Source of the DNA: Acridotheres tristis
Taxonomy: Eukaryota; Chordata; Aves; Passeriformes; Sturnidae
DNA length: 64,000 bases
Direction: 5' to 3'
Assembly (NCBI GenBank): GCA_037013685.1
Contig: CM072919.1
Coordinates: forward strand, 28,757,866-28,821,865
In this document: one piece after another, positions 26,801-41,800 of the stretch
How the letters are laid out: each line of letters opens with the position of its first letter
Position numbering within the stretch: the stretch's first letter is position 1
The notes under the pieces: generated by a model
The model's database searches: none
Told to the model about the DNA's origin: nothing
What the model saw: the letters and a program-made list of their open reading frames with translations, nothing else
Position numbers and translations under genes: made by a program

Positions 26801-29800
26801 GAGTTCTTAGCTCAGGATTATAGGTAAGAAGGGATGGAAAGCAGAATTAATTTAATACCTGGTTAATTAAATGAAAAGTATTATTTTTAGAGTTGAACAT
26901 GAGAGTTGATGATTTTAACTACTGCATTTTTCCCCCACAAAACTGATAGGAAATAAAATTGGGTGCTAATACATATATAACTACTACATCATGTAAAATA
27001 TCTTATATTTGCAATTACTTGTAAGTCAGAATAGTAAACACTGAACAATGCTTTGGAATCTTTGATGTACTACTGAAAACATAACAAGTTAACTGAGTAC
27101 ATGTAATATTTTATCCTCTGTTCTAAACTGCAACAACTGCATGTGTTTATAAACAAACTTCGGTGAAAGTATTCTTATGCTTTGACTCTATTCTTATTCT
27201 TGTCTGTGGTTATCAACAGACATCTCATTACAAGAAAAAACCCGTTAGGTTATTCCCAAAATTTAAAAATATTAGTGAAACTAGTTGAAAATTTTGCATT
27301 TAATATCTTTGAACATTATGAAGGTTTAGGACATTTTATTAGATTAAAATTATATTTTCCTCTTCTGGAATTTTCACACGTAGACAACATTAAAAGCATT
27401 TCTTTTCACACATGGCAGAAAAGGTAGATTATTTTTTACTTTAAAAATAAGATCACAGACTACCAAGCAAAAAGCACTGAAAAATGGAGGGCACGCTATC
27501 ATACTCCTCCATGCTTGAAACTACATGACACTGGTATCCTCTCCCACATCATAATTCTATCAGTAAACAAACCTTCTTAAACTTCTATAATTTTGTAGGC
27601 TTACATCTATGGCATTTCTAAGTCCTGCACATATATTCTAGGCAAAAAAAAAAAAAAAAGGTCTACTGCAGAGGGTCTACTGGGGGTATAAAATAAAGTT
27701 TTAATTTCAAGTGATGATTTCTTTCACAGCAGTTTCTCTAAGTGTGCAAGTGGGTTTTTTGAGTAGAAGCTTTGACTAACAGGTCATTAATAAAAATTTC
27801 CAAAGACATGCTCAACTAATGTGAAGGTTACTGATCTAATTTTTTTTTAATAACTACATACTCATATATTATATTTAAGAGTGAAAATGAACAGTGGTAA
27901 TGCTCAATGTCCCCAAGCAATAATGAAGAGCAGGCTGTTGATGAATATGTTCTCTTTAGAGGTTTGCAACTTTAATTATTCAGGATTTCAGCAGGCAAAG
28001 AATCATGTAGGTTTTAAGGGTCTGAACTCTCTCATGAAAATCAATTCTTTCAACTTCAACTGTCCACATTTGCATATATGCTCCATTCAAACAGTGCTAG
28101 CACACTCCGTTTATTCTTTCCTCCTCCTCTTACCAGTATTGCCATTAAGCCATATTATATCTTCATGTCATGGCAGAAACCATATTGTCTTCTTCAGACA
28201 GTACTGCTTAAAATTCTAGCTAAATATTTCCCAAACCTAGCCAGAGATGCACAGAAGAGAGGTTGCATGGCACTGGGAAGTTCCACCTATCTGATAACTT
28301 CTCTGTTCAAAACCAAGTATAGTCTGTGGACTATTTACCATGATACCACAGAAGGATAGAGAGGCCACAGGCACAACTTGTACTACTGTTGTAATGCATT
28401 TTCATTCCTTAATTTTTTGTTCTTACTCAGCTTTCTCTTCTTTCAAGTCCAACATTTTCATTATCACTCAGCCCATGAGGTCCTTCATATTCTTGTTTAA
28501 ATCCTGCAGCACTAATGTATCACAGATGAGCTCCATAGGAATGAAAACCCACAATTTTTTTGCTCGATGACCACAGAGGCTGTAACCCAAAAACTCCACA
28601 TAGGATGTGATTTACAGAGTAAAAGCAAAAATATATGTTCAGACACTCAAATGTGTCTGAACAAGGCATTTCAAGTTCAAAGAACAAACTGCAACATGAA
28701 ATATAAACAAAAAAAGTACATAAATAAAATAATCTCCAAAAATCACTGATCATCAATACGCCAATGTGCATTAATAATATTCGAATTTCCCAAATCCCAG
28801 CTCATAACACGTGGTCGAGATGAGCAGTGAGGTGGACTGAACACTGGTGGAATGGTTGTCTAGTTTGAGGATGGCAACTACTGGTATAGCCCAGGAATGA
28901 ATACTGCTCAACATCTTCATTAATGATCTGGATGATGGGGCAGGTGCACCCTCAGCAGCTGCAGATCATACCAAACTGGAAGAAGTGAGAGATGCACCAG
29001 ATGGTTGTGCTGCTGTCCAGAGGGACTTGGACAGGCTGGAGAGAGGTGTTGGCAGGAACCTCATGAAGAATAAAGGGAAGCGTCAAGTCCTGCATGCAGG
29101 AAGGTACAACTCCAGACACCAACACGCTGAGAAGCAGCTTGTCAGAAAAGGACCTGAGGCTCCTCAGGCTGAGCATGACCTGGCCACATGCCCTTGCTGC
29201 AAAGAAGACAGATGATGCTGTGTGCTGCATCAGCCAAAGGAGGGCCAGCAGGTCAGTAAAGGGGATCCTTCTCTTCTGCACAGCACTGGTGAGGCCACAG
29301 CTGGAGTTGTGTATCCAGTGCTGGGCTCCCCAGTGTGAAAAAGACATGGAGAGTGTCCAGCAAAGGGCCACAGAGATTAGGAAGGGAGCATCTCTCCTGT
29401 GAGGAAAGGCTGAGAGAGATGGCACTGTTCAGCCAGAAGAAGAGACAGATCTGGAGGGAGGGTGCAAAGAAGAGGGAGCCGGGTTCTTCTCACTGCTCTG
29501 TGACAGGACCAGAGGTGATGGGCACACACTGAAACACAGGAAGCTTCCACTGAACATCAGGAAACTTCTCACTGTGTGGGTGACTAAGCATTGGCAGAGG
29601 TTACCCTGGGGTGTTTCTACTCCTGAATATACCTGGACATGGGCCGGGACAACTGGCTGTAGGTGGCCCTGCTTGAGCAGGGAGGACACGAGACAGATGA
29701 CTTCCAAAGGTTTGTTTCAACCCTCAACCATTATGTGATTCTGTGAAACACTCAGTGACAAGAATAAGCATATTGTTATGCTTGAAATGAGTGTTAATCT

Positions 29801-32800
29801 TAACAAGATAAACCCCAAACACCAAGCCAAACAAACACGCAAACAAAAAAGACACTGTCTCCACAAGTTACGTTTTTTCCAAACACAAATACTGTGACTG
29901 ATTGGCCAGTGAACATAATCTGTTCACAGTCTACTCAAATAACATGACAGGTTAAGTGTGTTTACACCTATTTGTTTCAACTTCATTAAACAAAACACTG
30001 AATTATACATGGAAACTCCAAATTTCTCCCTAAACATAAAATTACTAATCTGCTTTGTAATTAGTCTAAGTCATTTGCTCCACAGTTTTTGAAGAAAAAA
30101 ATTAGTGTCCACCTTTTAAATATTTACAGAGATAAATCAAGTTTATGAAGTCAAGTTAATGCACAAGCTGTATTACAAATATGTCCACTGGTCTTCGCAA
30201 ATGGTACTAACAGAAAAATTAGTTTCTACAGGTAAGTATTTTTGATGCTGTAGCTAATACAACTTACAGAGCAAATTTCCAAAATGCATACCTTTAAATG
30301 CACTAACATCTCCATAGTGTACCTGGAGAACAAAGTATCTGTTAGCCGTTTCTCCTCCAACTCTGAATCCAACACCTAAGAGAAGGAAAATGCATTGTTT
30401 TCAGAAAAAAATTAAATGTAAGATGATTCACCATCACTGACAATATAAAAAAAATACAACTCACTTTACTGGCTAAGAGTGAAGGAGTAGAAAACTTCAG
30501 ACACCACTGAAGAAAACTTTGTCCTGAAACCCAGGAAACTACCAGCACATGATCTCAAACAAACTAAGAAGCTAGGACCGTAACTTAATTATGAATGAAT
30601 AGGTATCTGCTTTATGCAGAGAAGTCTCTCAATCAAAGAACATTAACACAGATTTTTTAAGAATCCAAAATAAAAATGAAGTCTTATCATCCACGTAGGA
30701 TTTAGTGGAACTTTAATTTCTTATACAACCTCTGCATGATACAAACTAATTAACACTAACTTAAAGACATTGAAAATGAGAAGAGAAAAAGGTTAGTAGT
30801 AAATTTTTTAAAATTAAAATTAATATTATATGCAGAAAAAATCTTGAGGAAATTATGCAGCTATGTTACTTGATGAGAGAAGCAAGCACAAGCACAAAAC
30901 ACAATAGAAAAGCTTTAAATAATTTAAAATAATAAAATTTTAAGTTCTCACCATCACCAAAAGGGATTTTTCTAAACCAATTCTACAATGAACATTTTTC
31001 AAAAGAAGCAGAGAAAGCAATTTCTTCATATTTGGTCAGAGAATCCCACGTAATAGACAAAGCCAACTTATAAATGGGACTGCAGCCTCTCTGCGCACAA
31101 ATGAGGCATCTTCATGAATGCTCCCTACAAACTTTGTATTTTTGCACAGAAAAGTAGAAGACAAGTATTACTAGCTGGGGTTCAACAGCAAAACTTCCCT
31201 AGAATCCTCTAAATACGAAACTTCTATAGAATCTTCCATGCAACAATTTTTTTTTAATCTTGACATTCTGATAACCAAATCAAGTAACATTCATGTTTGT
31301 AAGTGTGTAAATGGATTATTTAAACAAGCATTTTCATCATACTGTCCCTGGTTATGCAAACGGGCAGTAAAAGATGAAAGAAAAAATACTTAAAATACAA
31401 GATATTTTCAGATCAAGGATATACTGATGGTAGATATTTCTAAGACCCTTAGTGGTTATTACAAAGAAGCACTTCACCCTGTTTTCCAGCCATCCCACTC
31501 CAAGTAGCTTAAAGTGTTTCAATTTAATTCAGCTGAGTTGTCTGTCATACAAGAAAATGGGTATACAAGCATGTTGCTCAACTGCTCCAAAGCATTAAAA
31601 ATAAAAAACACATTGTCAATGTATACTTTAAACAGAAAAAATTCAATGTTTTGATTGAACTTGTTTGTGTCTTCCCAAACAAACAAAAATATTTTAATGT
31701 CATTTGTGTGTTACTGAAAGATACATATATGGTAACCTTCTAGTAATATATAGTATGAAATGCAAGATTAATGCTATATAAAAATAAACAGTATATTATG
31801 ATAGTTATCTCTCCCTCTGTCTTTTATATCCCCTACAGAAACCCAAAATGGTAGAGCAAACAAAATGACAAAAACCCACAATATGTAGCATAATACATTT
31901 CAGTTAATGAAGTTGATGTTTAAACAGTTTCTATCATAATAGACATAATAAAAATAGTTCGGATGTTCCCAGATATGCCAGGTTCTTACTTCCATGTCCT
32001 CCTTTTTCCCCTGCCCTTGCACACAAGAACTACATATTAAAGGGCCAATACCTTTAGGCAGTCTGGTGGGTGGAGCATTTCTTGCCCAAGCATATAAAAT
32101 ATTAGATTTATCTTTGCATGTTCCTTCATCACAGTCCCTAAAAATATGAGGAAAGAAAAGGGAATATTATTTTTAAAATTCTGAAATCAAAAAACAGCAG
32201 ATGAATTACATGCAAAACCACTAATTTTAAGATCTATGAAGATTTTTTTTGAATGTATGCTGATTAAACACAGTTCTTTTAATGTAGATTGCTTTCTTGG
32301 ATATTGGTATATGTTCCACCTTCTTTTATTTTCCTCTGTTTGCATTAAGGCAGTTAGACAGTTCTGATGGGCCCTGCCAGCCTATTAATCAGCGATGGAA
32401 AAAATGAAGAAACGTTTTATGGTCATGAACTGTATGAAAATTTCTGGCATTATTAACTCAGATGATACAAAATCACAATGGCTGCCACATTTACCCAGAG
32501 GAACAGGACTCACGCACAAAGCAGAAAAGAACTCCACAAAACATAAAATTGGTTATTAAAATTTCATTTAAAAAATCATTGTCAAAAAAAGCTGTGTATG
32601 AACCCACATACAGGAGGCACTCATGCTCTTTACTGTACTTAATGTGAGCTCACTGCTTTAAGTTAATTTTTATTCCACTGCACAATTTATTGTTTTTCAA
32701 AATAGAAAAATCATAAACATACACAAAAGAAACAATCACCAAAAAAATCCCAAACAAACATACCAAAAAACATGCATAACAAAAACCTAAGGGAAAACAG

Positions 32801-35800
32801 AAAGAAAAAAGAAGAGTTTGCCAAGTTATCAGGCCACAATCATGTCACAACTATTTACAGTAACAGAGAGCTTGAGTTGTCCCTAGCCTCTGCAGCTAGC
32901 ACCTTGCAGATGACACTGAGGATTAAGAATGAAAGACTCCCAAAGACTGGTAAATTCTAGATACATTAAATCTGCAAGAAATGGTAAACCTGAGGCAGAA
33001 ACACTACCAAATCTGTAAAAGGCCAGACACAGTTGTACAGACAGCACAAGGTACAACACAATGTACAACGCCAGGACTGTAGGGGAAGATGAAAATGGAA
33101 AACCATATAAATATGATTGCCTGGCAAAAGATTTTGAGAATATGGAAAGTATAAGCACGATCAGAATGAAAGCCAGCTTTGAGATACCAAACCTTAGTTA
33201 CTGAACAACTAGAAAACAATAGTATGGCCAGCTGAAAGTAATCCCCTCTTGACTGAACAATTCCCTCTGCTTGCAGACAGGTCCAAAGGGCAGAGAAGAC
33301 CCTACTAGCTTGGTAAAGGGGGTCCAAAGAGTAGTTTCTAGGGTTTAAAGGTGTAACACAGTATGGTAATGTAGTGATTCTTATAGGCTGTATGTAAATA
33401 CTATAGGATTTGTATCTTGTATTAGATTGGTTAGTGAAAATTAGAATATTCAACATAGAAGAAGATTTAATGTATTGTAACGGGAAGCTTGCTCTCTTAT
33501 GCTCTTACTTTACTCTCCCACCACTCTTACCCCTGTTATGCTCTTACCTCTTACCCCTTGCTCTCTCTTTACTCTTTTTACTCTTGCCCTCCTGCTCTCA
33601 CAGGCCTGCTGTGGCTGGCAGCTTCAAGCAGGGCCTTCTACCCACGTCCTTTGCAATAAACCACAAGTTCTAACACCTGGCTACAGAGATCTGTCAGTCC
33701 CGACCGTCCTGACCACCCACAGCTCCTACACAGGACCACACCCAAGAAGGCACTGACTGTTCTATGTGGGTGGAGGCTTCATGATGATACACATGGATAA
33801 TCAAACAAGGGGGCCTAAGGAGCTTTCCGAACACCCACTTAGAATACACTTCTCCCTCTTGATCCTGAATTAGGGAAAAGGTTTATTTATAGGTGTATTT
33901 GTACCTTCTTCCAATGGCAAAGCATCCATGGCCCTGATCATGGAGTGTAGAAGTCATCCCAGAGGTGCAGGATACACAGGTATGACTTTTAGAAAGCCTC
34001 TCCCTGAAACTATTCAGACTTCATCAACAGACTCAAGCCAGATGTGACAAAGGTTGGCATGCATGCCAATGTTTCACTCTAAACTAAAATGGTACAGCCC
34101 CTGCTCTGTAAAACAGAGGGAAAACACTTGTATATGTAAGGCATGGTTTCAGCCATCTGAAATTGTGAGGAAAGTATAAACAGTATGTGGAAGAGTATAA
34201 ACACACAAAAGACCAGAACATTTAGCAGATGCAGCTCAATCATGTTTCTGTTAAGAATGGCTGAGCCATATGTGCAAATGATCATGATGCTTTCCAGGTA
34301 TCTCTCAGGGATAACCAGCTCTTCTGGCACGTGTATCAAACCACCTCAGCAAGACATTATGCCTGATCAATCTGTAAAAATCTTAATTCTATGATGTACA
34401 CATTATTTCAAGGCTCTACTACAACTACTTCCAGAAATATGAGAACAGCACAATCTCCAAGTACAATCTACTGTTTTAAATAGGATGCTCACCTGTTGTT
34501 AAAAGGTCAGAATGGAAAAGTTTTATGTTAGTATACTGTTCACATTAAAGCATTCAAGTATATTCTATCATGTAAGATACAATAAAAAACAGAAAAGTTG
34601 TGAGCTGGGAAAAGAAATTAAAAGAAATTTTATGCTTTCAGTTTTGCTTTGGTCTGAACTTCTTAAGCATCTGCTTTTCTTGCACAACTGTGCAAGATTA
34701 CATTTTCAATATTAGAACTATTGGTTGTTACGTAAACAGGAGATAAGACTTTTGAGGAATATCTATTGTGTATGCTTAAAATATCATCTTCCCAAAGCAG
34801 GCATTCAAAATATTTTGGGGTATTTTTCCTGAAAATATATTATACTATTCTGTTAGTTCTAAATGCCAGGTCTAGTTACCTTTTTGGTAAATACTTCATA
34901 GATAGAGTCATGTAATCATAATTTATCAGAACGCCTATATTAAAATTGTTTTACAGTTCAGAATAATTCATATACCTTTGCAACATCAGCAAAAACACCT
35001 TATCTGCTCTCTCATGAAAACCTACAGAAAATTTGCAATATTACTGGACAGACAATTAATTTCCACCCATCTTTGCATTCTCTTCACTTTGCCTCCACAC
35101 ACCTATTTTACTGGCATTGGGTGTTTCTCTCTGCTCTCACTACTTAGCCATTTTGAAGGGCAAGTCAACTACCAAATCACTTGATAATGTTCTTCAGCTT
35201 ATCCTTCACTCAGTTTCATTCTGAACACCTGCTACACAGCTTCATACAGAGAAAAGCAGCCAGCTACAGGTTGAAGATTAGATTTCTTGGTATTCAATGA
35301 CACTCTCTCTACTATAGCTTCTGAAGACAGTCAATTAGTCATGAAGAATATGGAGTTAGTTATAAAAAAACCCAAAGCACTTTAAGTGTGAAAAGATTAA
35401 ATTGTTATACATTTCTTCTTCATTTCAAATTTTCCTACTTTTCCAAGAGATTCGGACACTGGAAAAGGTTTAAGCAATTACCACTGAAAAAGAGTTGGTT
35501 AATAACAAAAGCAAGATGCAACTCTTACCAGTAGTTTTCAGTAGAGGAAGGTTCATTACATCCAAAGAGTAACATATGGTGGACTGTGTCCATGCTGGCA
35601 TGAGGCTTAAAGTCAACTGAAAAAGAACCAGGGCAAAACAAGTAAACTATCCATAATCTCACCATAAATTACATAACCAAGATCATCTCGTGCCATTATT
35701 CCCTGTAATACTACAAATAAGGAAGTACATCCCCATCCATTTATTTTTGCATTCCACTTACACACACGTTCCTTGAATTTTCATTCAATACCCTTCCTTC

Positions 35801-38800
35801 TAAGCTAAAACATGGCACGTCATTTGTTTATTAAGAAAAAGAAACTCTTAAGTTCTCATCAAGACCATGGTACTTGCCACAAAAGTTAAATATGATACTT
35901 AGTTAATATACCAGTGTATCCCCAACGACAAAGTTTTATGGTCACCAGCCTAACTGCAGTCTACCTTTGAAAAATGCACTTCTGATTTAATAATACTCTT
36001 CTACTTCTTTTGTACTTCATAAAAAATACAGAAAAGCAGTAAGTTACAGTTAAGAGCAGCTAAATCTTATGCATTAAGTGGTATCTTCTTCCAGTATTCT
36101 ACCTGGCTTACATTTTTCCTGCATCTTTCGTGGGACAACAGTTCCAAGAAAGGATTATGATTGAGTCTCAGTAATACATCAAATCCTTTGGAATGAGAAA
36201 CAAGATTTGTTTAAAGTCAGCACGATCTCATTGCCCAAATATTTCTCTTTATTAGAAACTTAGATGTGAATGTTCACCTCTCAAATGCCTGTTCTTTAAA
36301 CTATACCACAGATAAAACACTGGTTTGGTTTCTCAACTACTTGTGATCCTGTTTAGCAAAGTAAAAATTTTACCAACATCTTGGGAATACTATTGACCAT
36401 GAATGCACAATGATGGTATTTCTAAAAGCAAACTACATTATTTGTAAAAAATATGCTGGTTGCAGGGAATGCAATTTTTAACCTTGTACTACAGCAGAAA
36501 TTCTGAAGACAAGTTACTCCTGCCCTGTGTACATGTACATGGACAGCAAGGAGCCTGCAAATAACTTCTTTTAGCTGTTAACATGGGGAGATGGTGAAGC
36601 TGCAAACCACTGAAACACGATTCTGCTCCTGAAGTTTATGGCATTACCTGCACTCTGAAATCAGTATCTTAACACAGAGCAGTGGCAGGGTTCCTAAAAT
36701 GAATAATAATGTGGGTTATTGTCCCAGTTGCATGGGGGGAAAAAATAACAAGTAGCTTCTAACCCAATTTCTGGAGCTGAGATCTGTTCTGGTAAGTAAG
36801 GAAAACCAGCCAAAAGTTAAGGCATGCAAGTTAAGTTTTAGCTTGAAGATGGGTGGCAGACTGTAAGGAAATGAGCATGCCACAGCTGAGGGTTTGGTCT
36901 GGGAAATAAGAGAGGTACTCAGATGTCCTGAGAAGGCACTTTGACTGATATATATGAATTCAGAACTACAGAAATTGCCAGCATGAAGGAAGTCTAGAGA
37001 CCACCCAACATCTTTACTTTTCTACAAGCAAAGTCTACTAATTTCATAGGTAAAAATCTAATCTGTGCTATAGGGACAATTTTTGTTTTGATGTTTTTAT
37101 CATTAAGGATTAGGAGCTAAATCATGTTTTTCTGCACAGCAGAGGACACGCGTCATTCTGTGGAATTCCTACCTTAGATTTCAGATGTTTGGGCTGTTTT
37201 AAGCTGCTGTTATCCATACTTCATTGTCAAAACAAATACTTATAAAAATCTGCTCTAAGTACCAGTTACAAAGACAGCCTTCTGTTGGGGTTGGCTCAGC
37301 AGGACAAAAAGAAAATCCTAGCCTAAGGCCGTGTGAAAACCCTTGTAATCATGGTAAGCAAAAGGCTCGCTCCCAAGATCCCCCCTTGTTCAGTTATGTA
37401 GACTGTTACTAGAAAGTTCTCAATTCTCTTTTTTACTATTGGATACTTTTCACTGCAGAAATTGTAATATTCTTCATCACCCATTCCCACTGGATCTCTC
37501 CCTCAGACTTTGCCTTAACCCCCTCCCTGCACCCAAGTGTATAAATATCCCTGCCCTACCCTGGACCCTGCTTTTTCCTGGTTTGCTCCTAGTACACTGC
37601 ATGCCTTTCTGTTTGTTGTTTTCACCTCATTAAAGTTCTTTTTCCAAACAATCGGATCAAAGCTGTCCCTCCCATAAAAGTCGGCAGAGCCATTTCGTGG
37701 AGAAACTACCAGTCAGACAGTCCAGGCTTGGACTGGGGGGTTTCAGCCTTCAATAAAGGTAAAATTGAAGGTTAGGCCTGCTAGCTGCTGAAGCCACCAC
37801 CTGTGAGGCTGCTTAATACTGTCTCTCTGTTTCTTTTTATTTCTCTCCCACTCTCTCATTGCAAGCATTTATTCTAATGAGTGTTTCAGGAAGTCTTTTA
37901 TTCACTCCACATTGTGCCTATTACAATGATAACCTAGAGCATGGATAGGACCTTTAAGCACTATTATAAAACTTATTACAAATACCTTAATAAATACTGT
38001 TCTTACTAAGGAAAAAATAATGCACCAGAGCTAACAAAGCAAAATCAGATTTCAGGCATACACTACTTTAGCTGATACACCTCATCATTGCTTAAGGAAG
38101 CATTGAAAAACTTCAAGTCAGTCTATGAGCTTAAGACAGCTTTGTACACGTGATATAGTATGGTTCCTGTACAGCTATCATCTTAGCAGCACACCCAGAG
38201 AGAAAGTTAAAAGAAACAAACACAAAATCCAACTAAAAAATCCTGTGTTGCAAAATCCATATAGATTAATGTGAGATTCAAGCCAAATGCAGTACCTGTC
38301 AGAGAATGAGAAAGTGGCCAGACCATCTTGTTTCAACCTTGTTAAAGATCATCTTGTTCCACTATGCCATGTTTCTAAGAGCTTGAAGGTGGCCTTGAAA
38401 CCCTTCCAGGGACAGGGCAACCACAGCTTCTCCATGCAACCTCTGCCAGGACCTCACCACCCTCACAGTAAAGAATTTTTTTTTAACAGCTAATCTGAAC
38501 CTACTGTCTTTTCTTTTCCCCTTGTCTTGTCACTCCATGCTCTTTTAAAAAATCTCTCCCCCTCTTTCTTGTGGGATGAAGGCCACAATTAGGTCACCCA
38601 GAAGTCTGGACAACCTCAATTGTCTCAGCCTTTTCCCCATGGCAGAGGTGCTCCATCTTTCTGATCCTCTTTGTGTCCCTGCTCTGGACTTGCTGAAACA
38701 TTCCAGCACTTCCTGTGCTGGGAACTGTCACTATCAAAGGCTTAAGAAATATCAAACAGCAGTCCTGTTTTCCTAGTTGAAAACCTCCACATTTTACAGT

Positions 38801-41800
38801 AATGAACATAAGAGCACTCAATAGTTCATTTTCTTAATGCATGGAGAAGTGATACAAATGATTACTAAAATACCAGCAGCAATTTTTTGTATACATACTA
38901 AATTGAAGTCTGACCTAATTTCTTGATCAAGTACTACTTAGAACTACAAACTCAAAGAGAAACAAGAATGAACAGATCATTACTTCAGTTTAACCTTAAA
39001 AGTGTGTACTTAAGCTATGCATTTAAAAAACTAACTTCTAGTAAGTTCATCTTTACAAACAACAATTCAATTAAATAAAGTTGATAGATTTTTTTTTAAT
39101 ATTACTGTCCTCTCTATCACAGAATTAACTTTAAAGAAATTTATCAAGAATTTAGTGTCTGGAGTTTGGCAAATTAGGGAGACATTAGAGGCCTCCAACA
39201 CAGTGAAGACATCATTGCTTGGCAATATGAAAGTTTATACATGTCAGAACAGAGTAACAAACCTAGAGCTTCTCAGAGTCCTTTATGGATGAAAAGTAAT
39301 AAACCATCTAATTATTTCAATCTGTGTTGCTGAATGCAGAAGGCTCAATTTCACTTCTACAGCATAGTCTAACAGATAGGGACTTACCATGAGTCCATAA
39401 GAAAAAGACATTTATTTACTGGTCATGTGATAGGTTGACTTGGGAGGAAGAAACTCAGAAGTTCTTCCTGGGAGAGTTTCCTTTGTGGGGGGGTTTTGGG
39501 ATACTTGTAACAGCCAATCAGAGAAAGTTGGTTCGCTCCGTGCACACACATTATAAAAAAGGGTAATCCCGGAAGACGTGCCTCTTTGTCTTTCCGGCGG
39601 CTGGGCAGGTAACAACGACCCGAGTCTCCCTCTTCCCCATGCGGGGGGGGGGAGACTCGGAGGCCGCTTGGGCCCCGTTTGCCAACGAGGGGGGACCCGA
39701 TGGCTGAGGGGAGGAAAAGTTGTGCGATAAAACTTTCACGAATTCCTTTTCTACTGGCCTGTGGCTCTGGCGTGGGGGGATGCTGGCTTTTTATGCTGCC
39801 GGTCCCGGGCCGGGACCAGGCCTGCCCAGGTGGCCATGAGCCACGCGGGCCGCAGCCCAGCCCCACAGGGGCTGAGTGGCGCTACCGCCGCCCCCCCCCC
39901 AGCACGGCCGAGCCTGGCTCAACTTTTGTAGTTGAGTTAAACTTTAACTCTTTAGTGTTCAGATAAGATTTGCAAAGCCTCCAGCCTTCCCTTTAAATAT
40001 GAAAGGGAATAAGGAAAGTTCTGAAGTCAGTGATGCAAGAGCTGAGTATTTTTAAGATGGAAGGAGAGTGAGAAGATGCTGAAATGGCTGAAAATCTTTT
40101 TGGGAAATTGTAGGAATGAACTAATGTACTGAATATTCCTTTAAACCATGGAAAGAGACATGGGGGGATGGAAATGTTCCTTTTTAGAAGATAATTTGAT
40201 TAAAGAACACCTGTGTTGGGAATTTGAATTTCTGCCCTGAGAAACGAAGGGGATTGCAGTTTTTTCTGAAGATGAAGCCTGAGCAGAGGAAAAGGAGACA
40301 AATAAAAATTGTTGCTGTTGGACATTTTCAATCCTTAAAAGTAATACCCCAGGAAATAGACATGACCCATATCTACAACTTTGGGACGGCTGTAGATTGG
40401 GAGGAGGTCACGGTTGCAAATTTCCCGGGCGGATGCAATCGTGAAAGGTAAAACTACAAGAAGACTTTTTTTCCTTCTTGTGGAACACAACTCCTACAAC
40501 TTCAACAAGAGGAAACTTCTTTTCTCCAAAAGTACACAGAAAAGGACTAAATTAGGCACTGACTGAAGTATTTGTTGTATATTTGTTTTGTTGTTGTGAA
40601 GACTGGGAGAGGGAGGGACGGAGTGATGTGAAAAAATCTTATTCTGAATTTGTTTTTTTTTTTTTTTTTCCGTTTTTGTTTGTGTAGTTAATAAATTTTC
40701 TTCTATACCCTTTCAAAGTTTTGAGCCTGCCTTGCTCTTTAACTCCTGGTTCTGTCTCACAACAAAAAGAAATGGGTTTGTTTAAATTGGCAACTCAAAC
40801 CCTAGACAGTCATCTGCATAAATTAATGTAAACAGATGAAGATGACAGTCCAAGTTTTTTGGCTGAGTAGCCTGCTATCAGACTCATTTTATATAAATGT
40901 CTATAGAGTACTCTTAAGCTATCTCTACAGTTAAGTAAAGAAAAACTAATTTTTACCAATGCCTGCACCACTGAAGACTCACCTGAGTTTCTGGTTTTGG
41001 CTACTTATTCATAGAGATTAATCAAACAGGATGCAGAAGAAAACAGCAATGAGATGTTTTAAAAATTTAACTGGAGCAATACTTTCTTGAAAAAATACAT
41101 ATTAACCTCACTCACTAGTAACATTTTACATAATAATCTCACAGACATTTCACTTCACAGGAGCAAAAGGTATGTTCCTAGCATAAACTTAAATGTACAC
41201 CAACCCACCCCACAAAAAAACCACTCTTCCTAATCAAATTTGTCAGTAGTTACAGCCCTTTTGGATAGAGAAACTGGTTCAAACAGAAATTTCAGCCTTT
41301 AGAACCTGACTCTTCACTAAAGGACATAAAACAGAAAACAACATCAGGAAAAAGATACAGATGCATGCCTGAAAGAGATCTGTAGGGCAAAACCTGCTCT
41401 AATTCTCTTTCCAGCTAGGAACATTTAATTAAGTAGGTGTGATTGATTCCTTCCTCTGGTAATGTCTGAGAACTGACTCTAAGTTCGTGAATTCTGGCAC
41501 AGCATCCCTCCAGTTCTGAAGTACAAAGTTATACCCACTGTCCCTGTGCAAACACGAATGTTTACTGAATTTCTTTAGGGAAATAGCAAAGTTGAAGCCT
41601 GAGTTCAAAGTCCTTAAATACAATTTAATAAAAATACTGAAAAAATGTTACAAAAATGTTTCTACTTATTAACAAATGTAGTACTGACCACATACTACAC
41701 CAAAAAAGAAAAGGAAACACAGCACAAGGCATTTACATAGCAAATAAATTGAACTGAAGGAAGACCATGTAGCTTTACCATCAAACTGTCTCAGGAATCT

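Larger units (their letters stand above)
21543..30291. other. PAM intron between exons 6 and 7
   Basis: This 8.7 kb AT-rich intron holds a solo LTR (24818-25180), a 12-base tandem repeat (25695-25730), an A run at 27643-27659 and a CR1 fragment (28812-29749). The rest shows no gene and no element I recognise. Confidence 0.65.

Noticed and set aside
28952..29425. Minus-strand frame of 157 codons
   Set aside because: It lies antisense to a plus-strand CR1 fragment and matches no family.
33004..33456. Minus-strand frame of 150 codons
   Set aside because: It is the reverse strand of the solo LTR 33078-33730, with no known domain.
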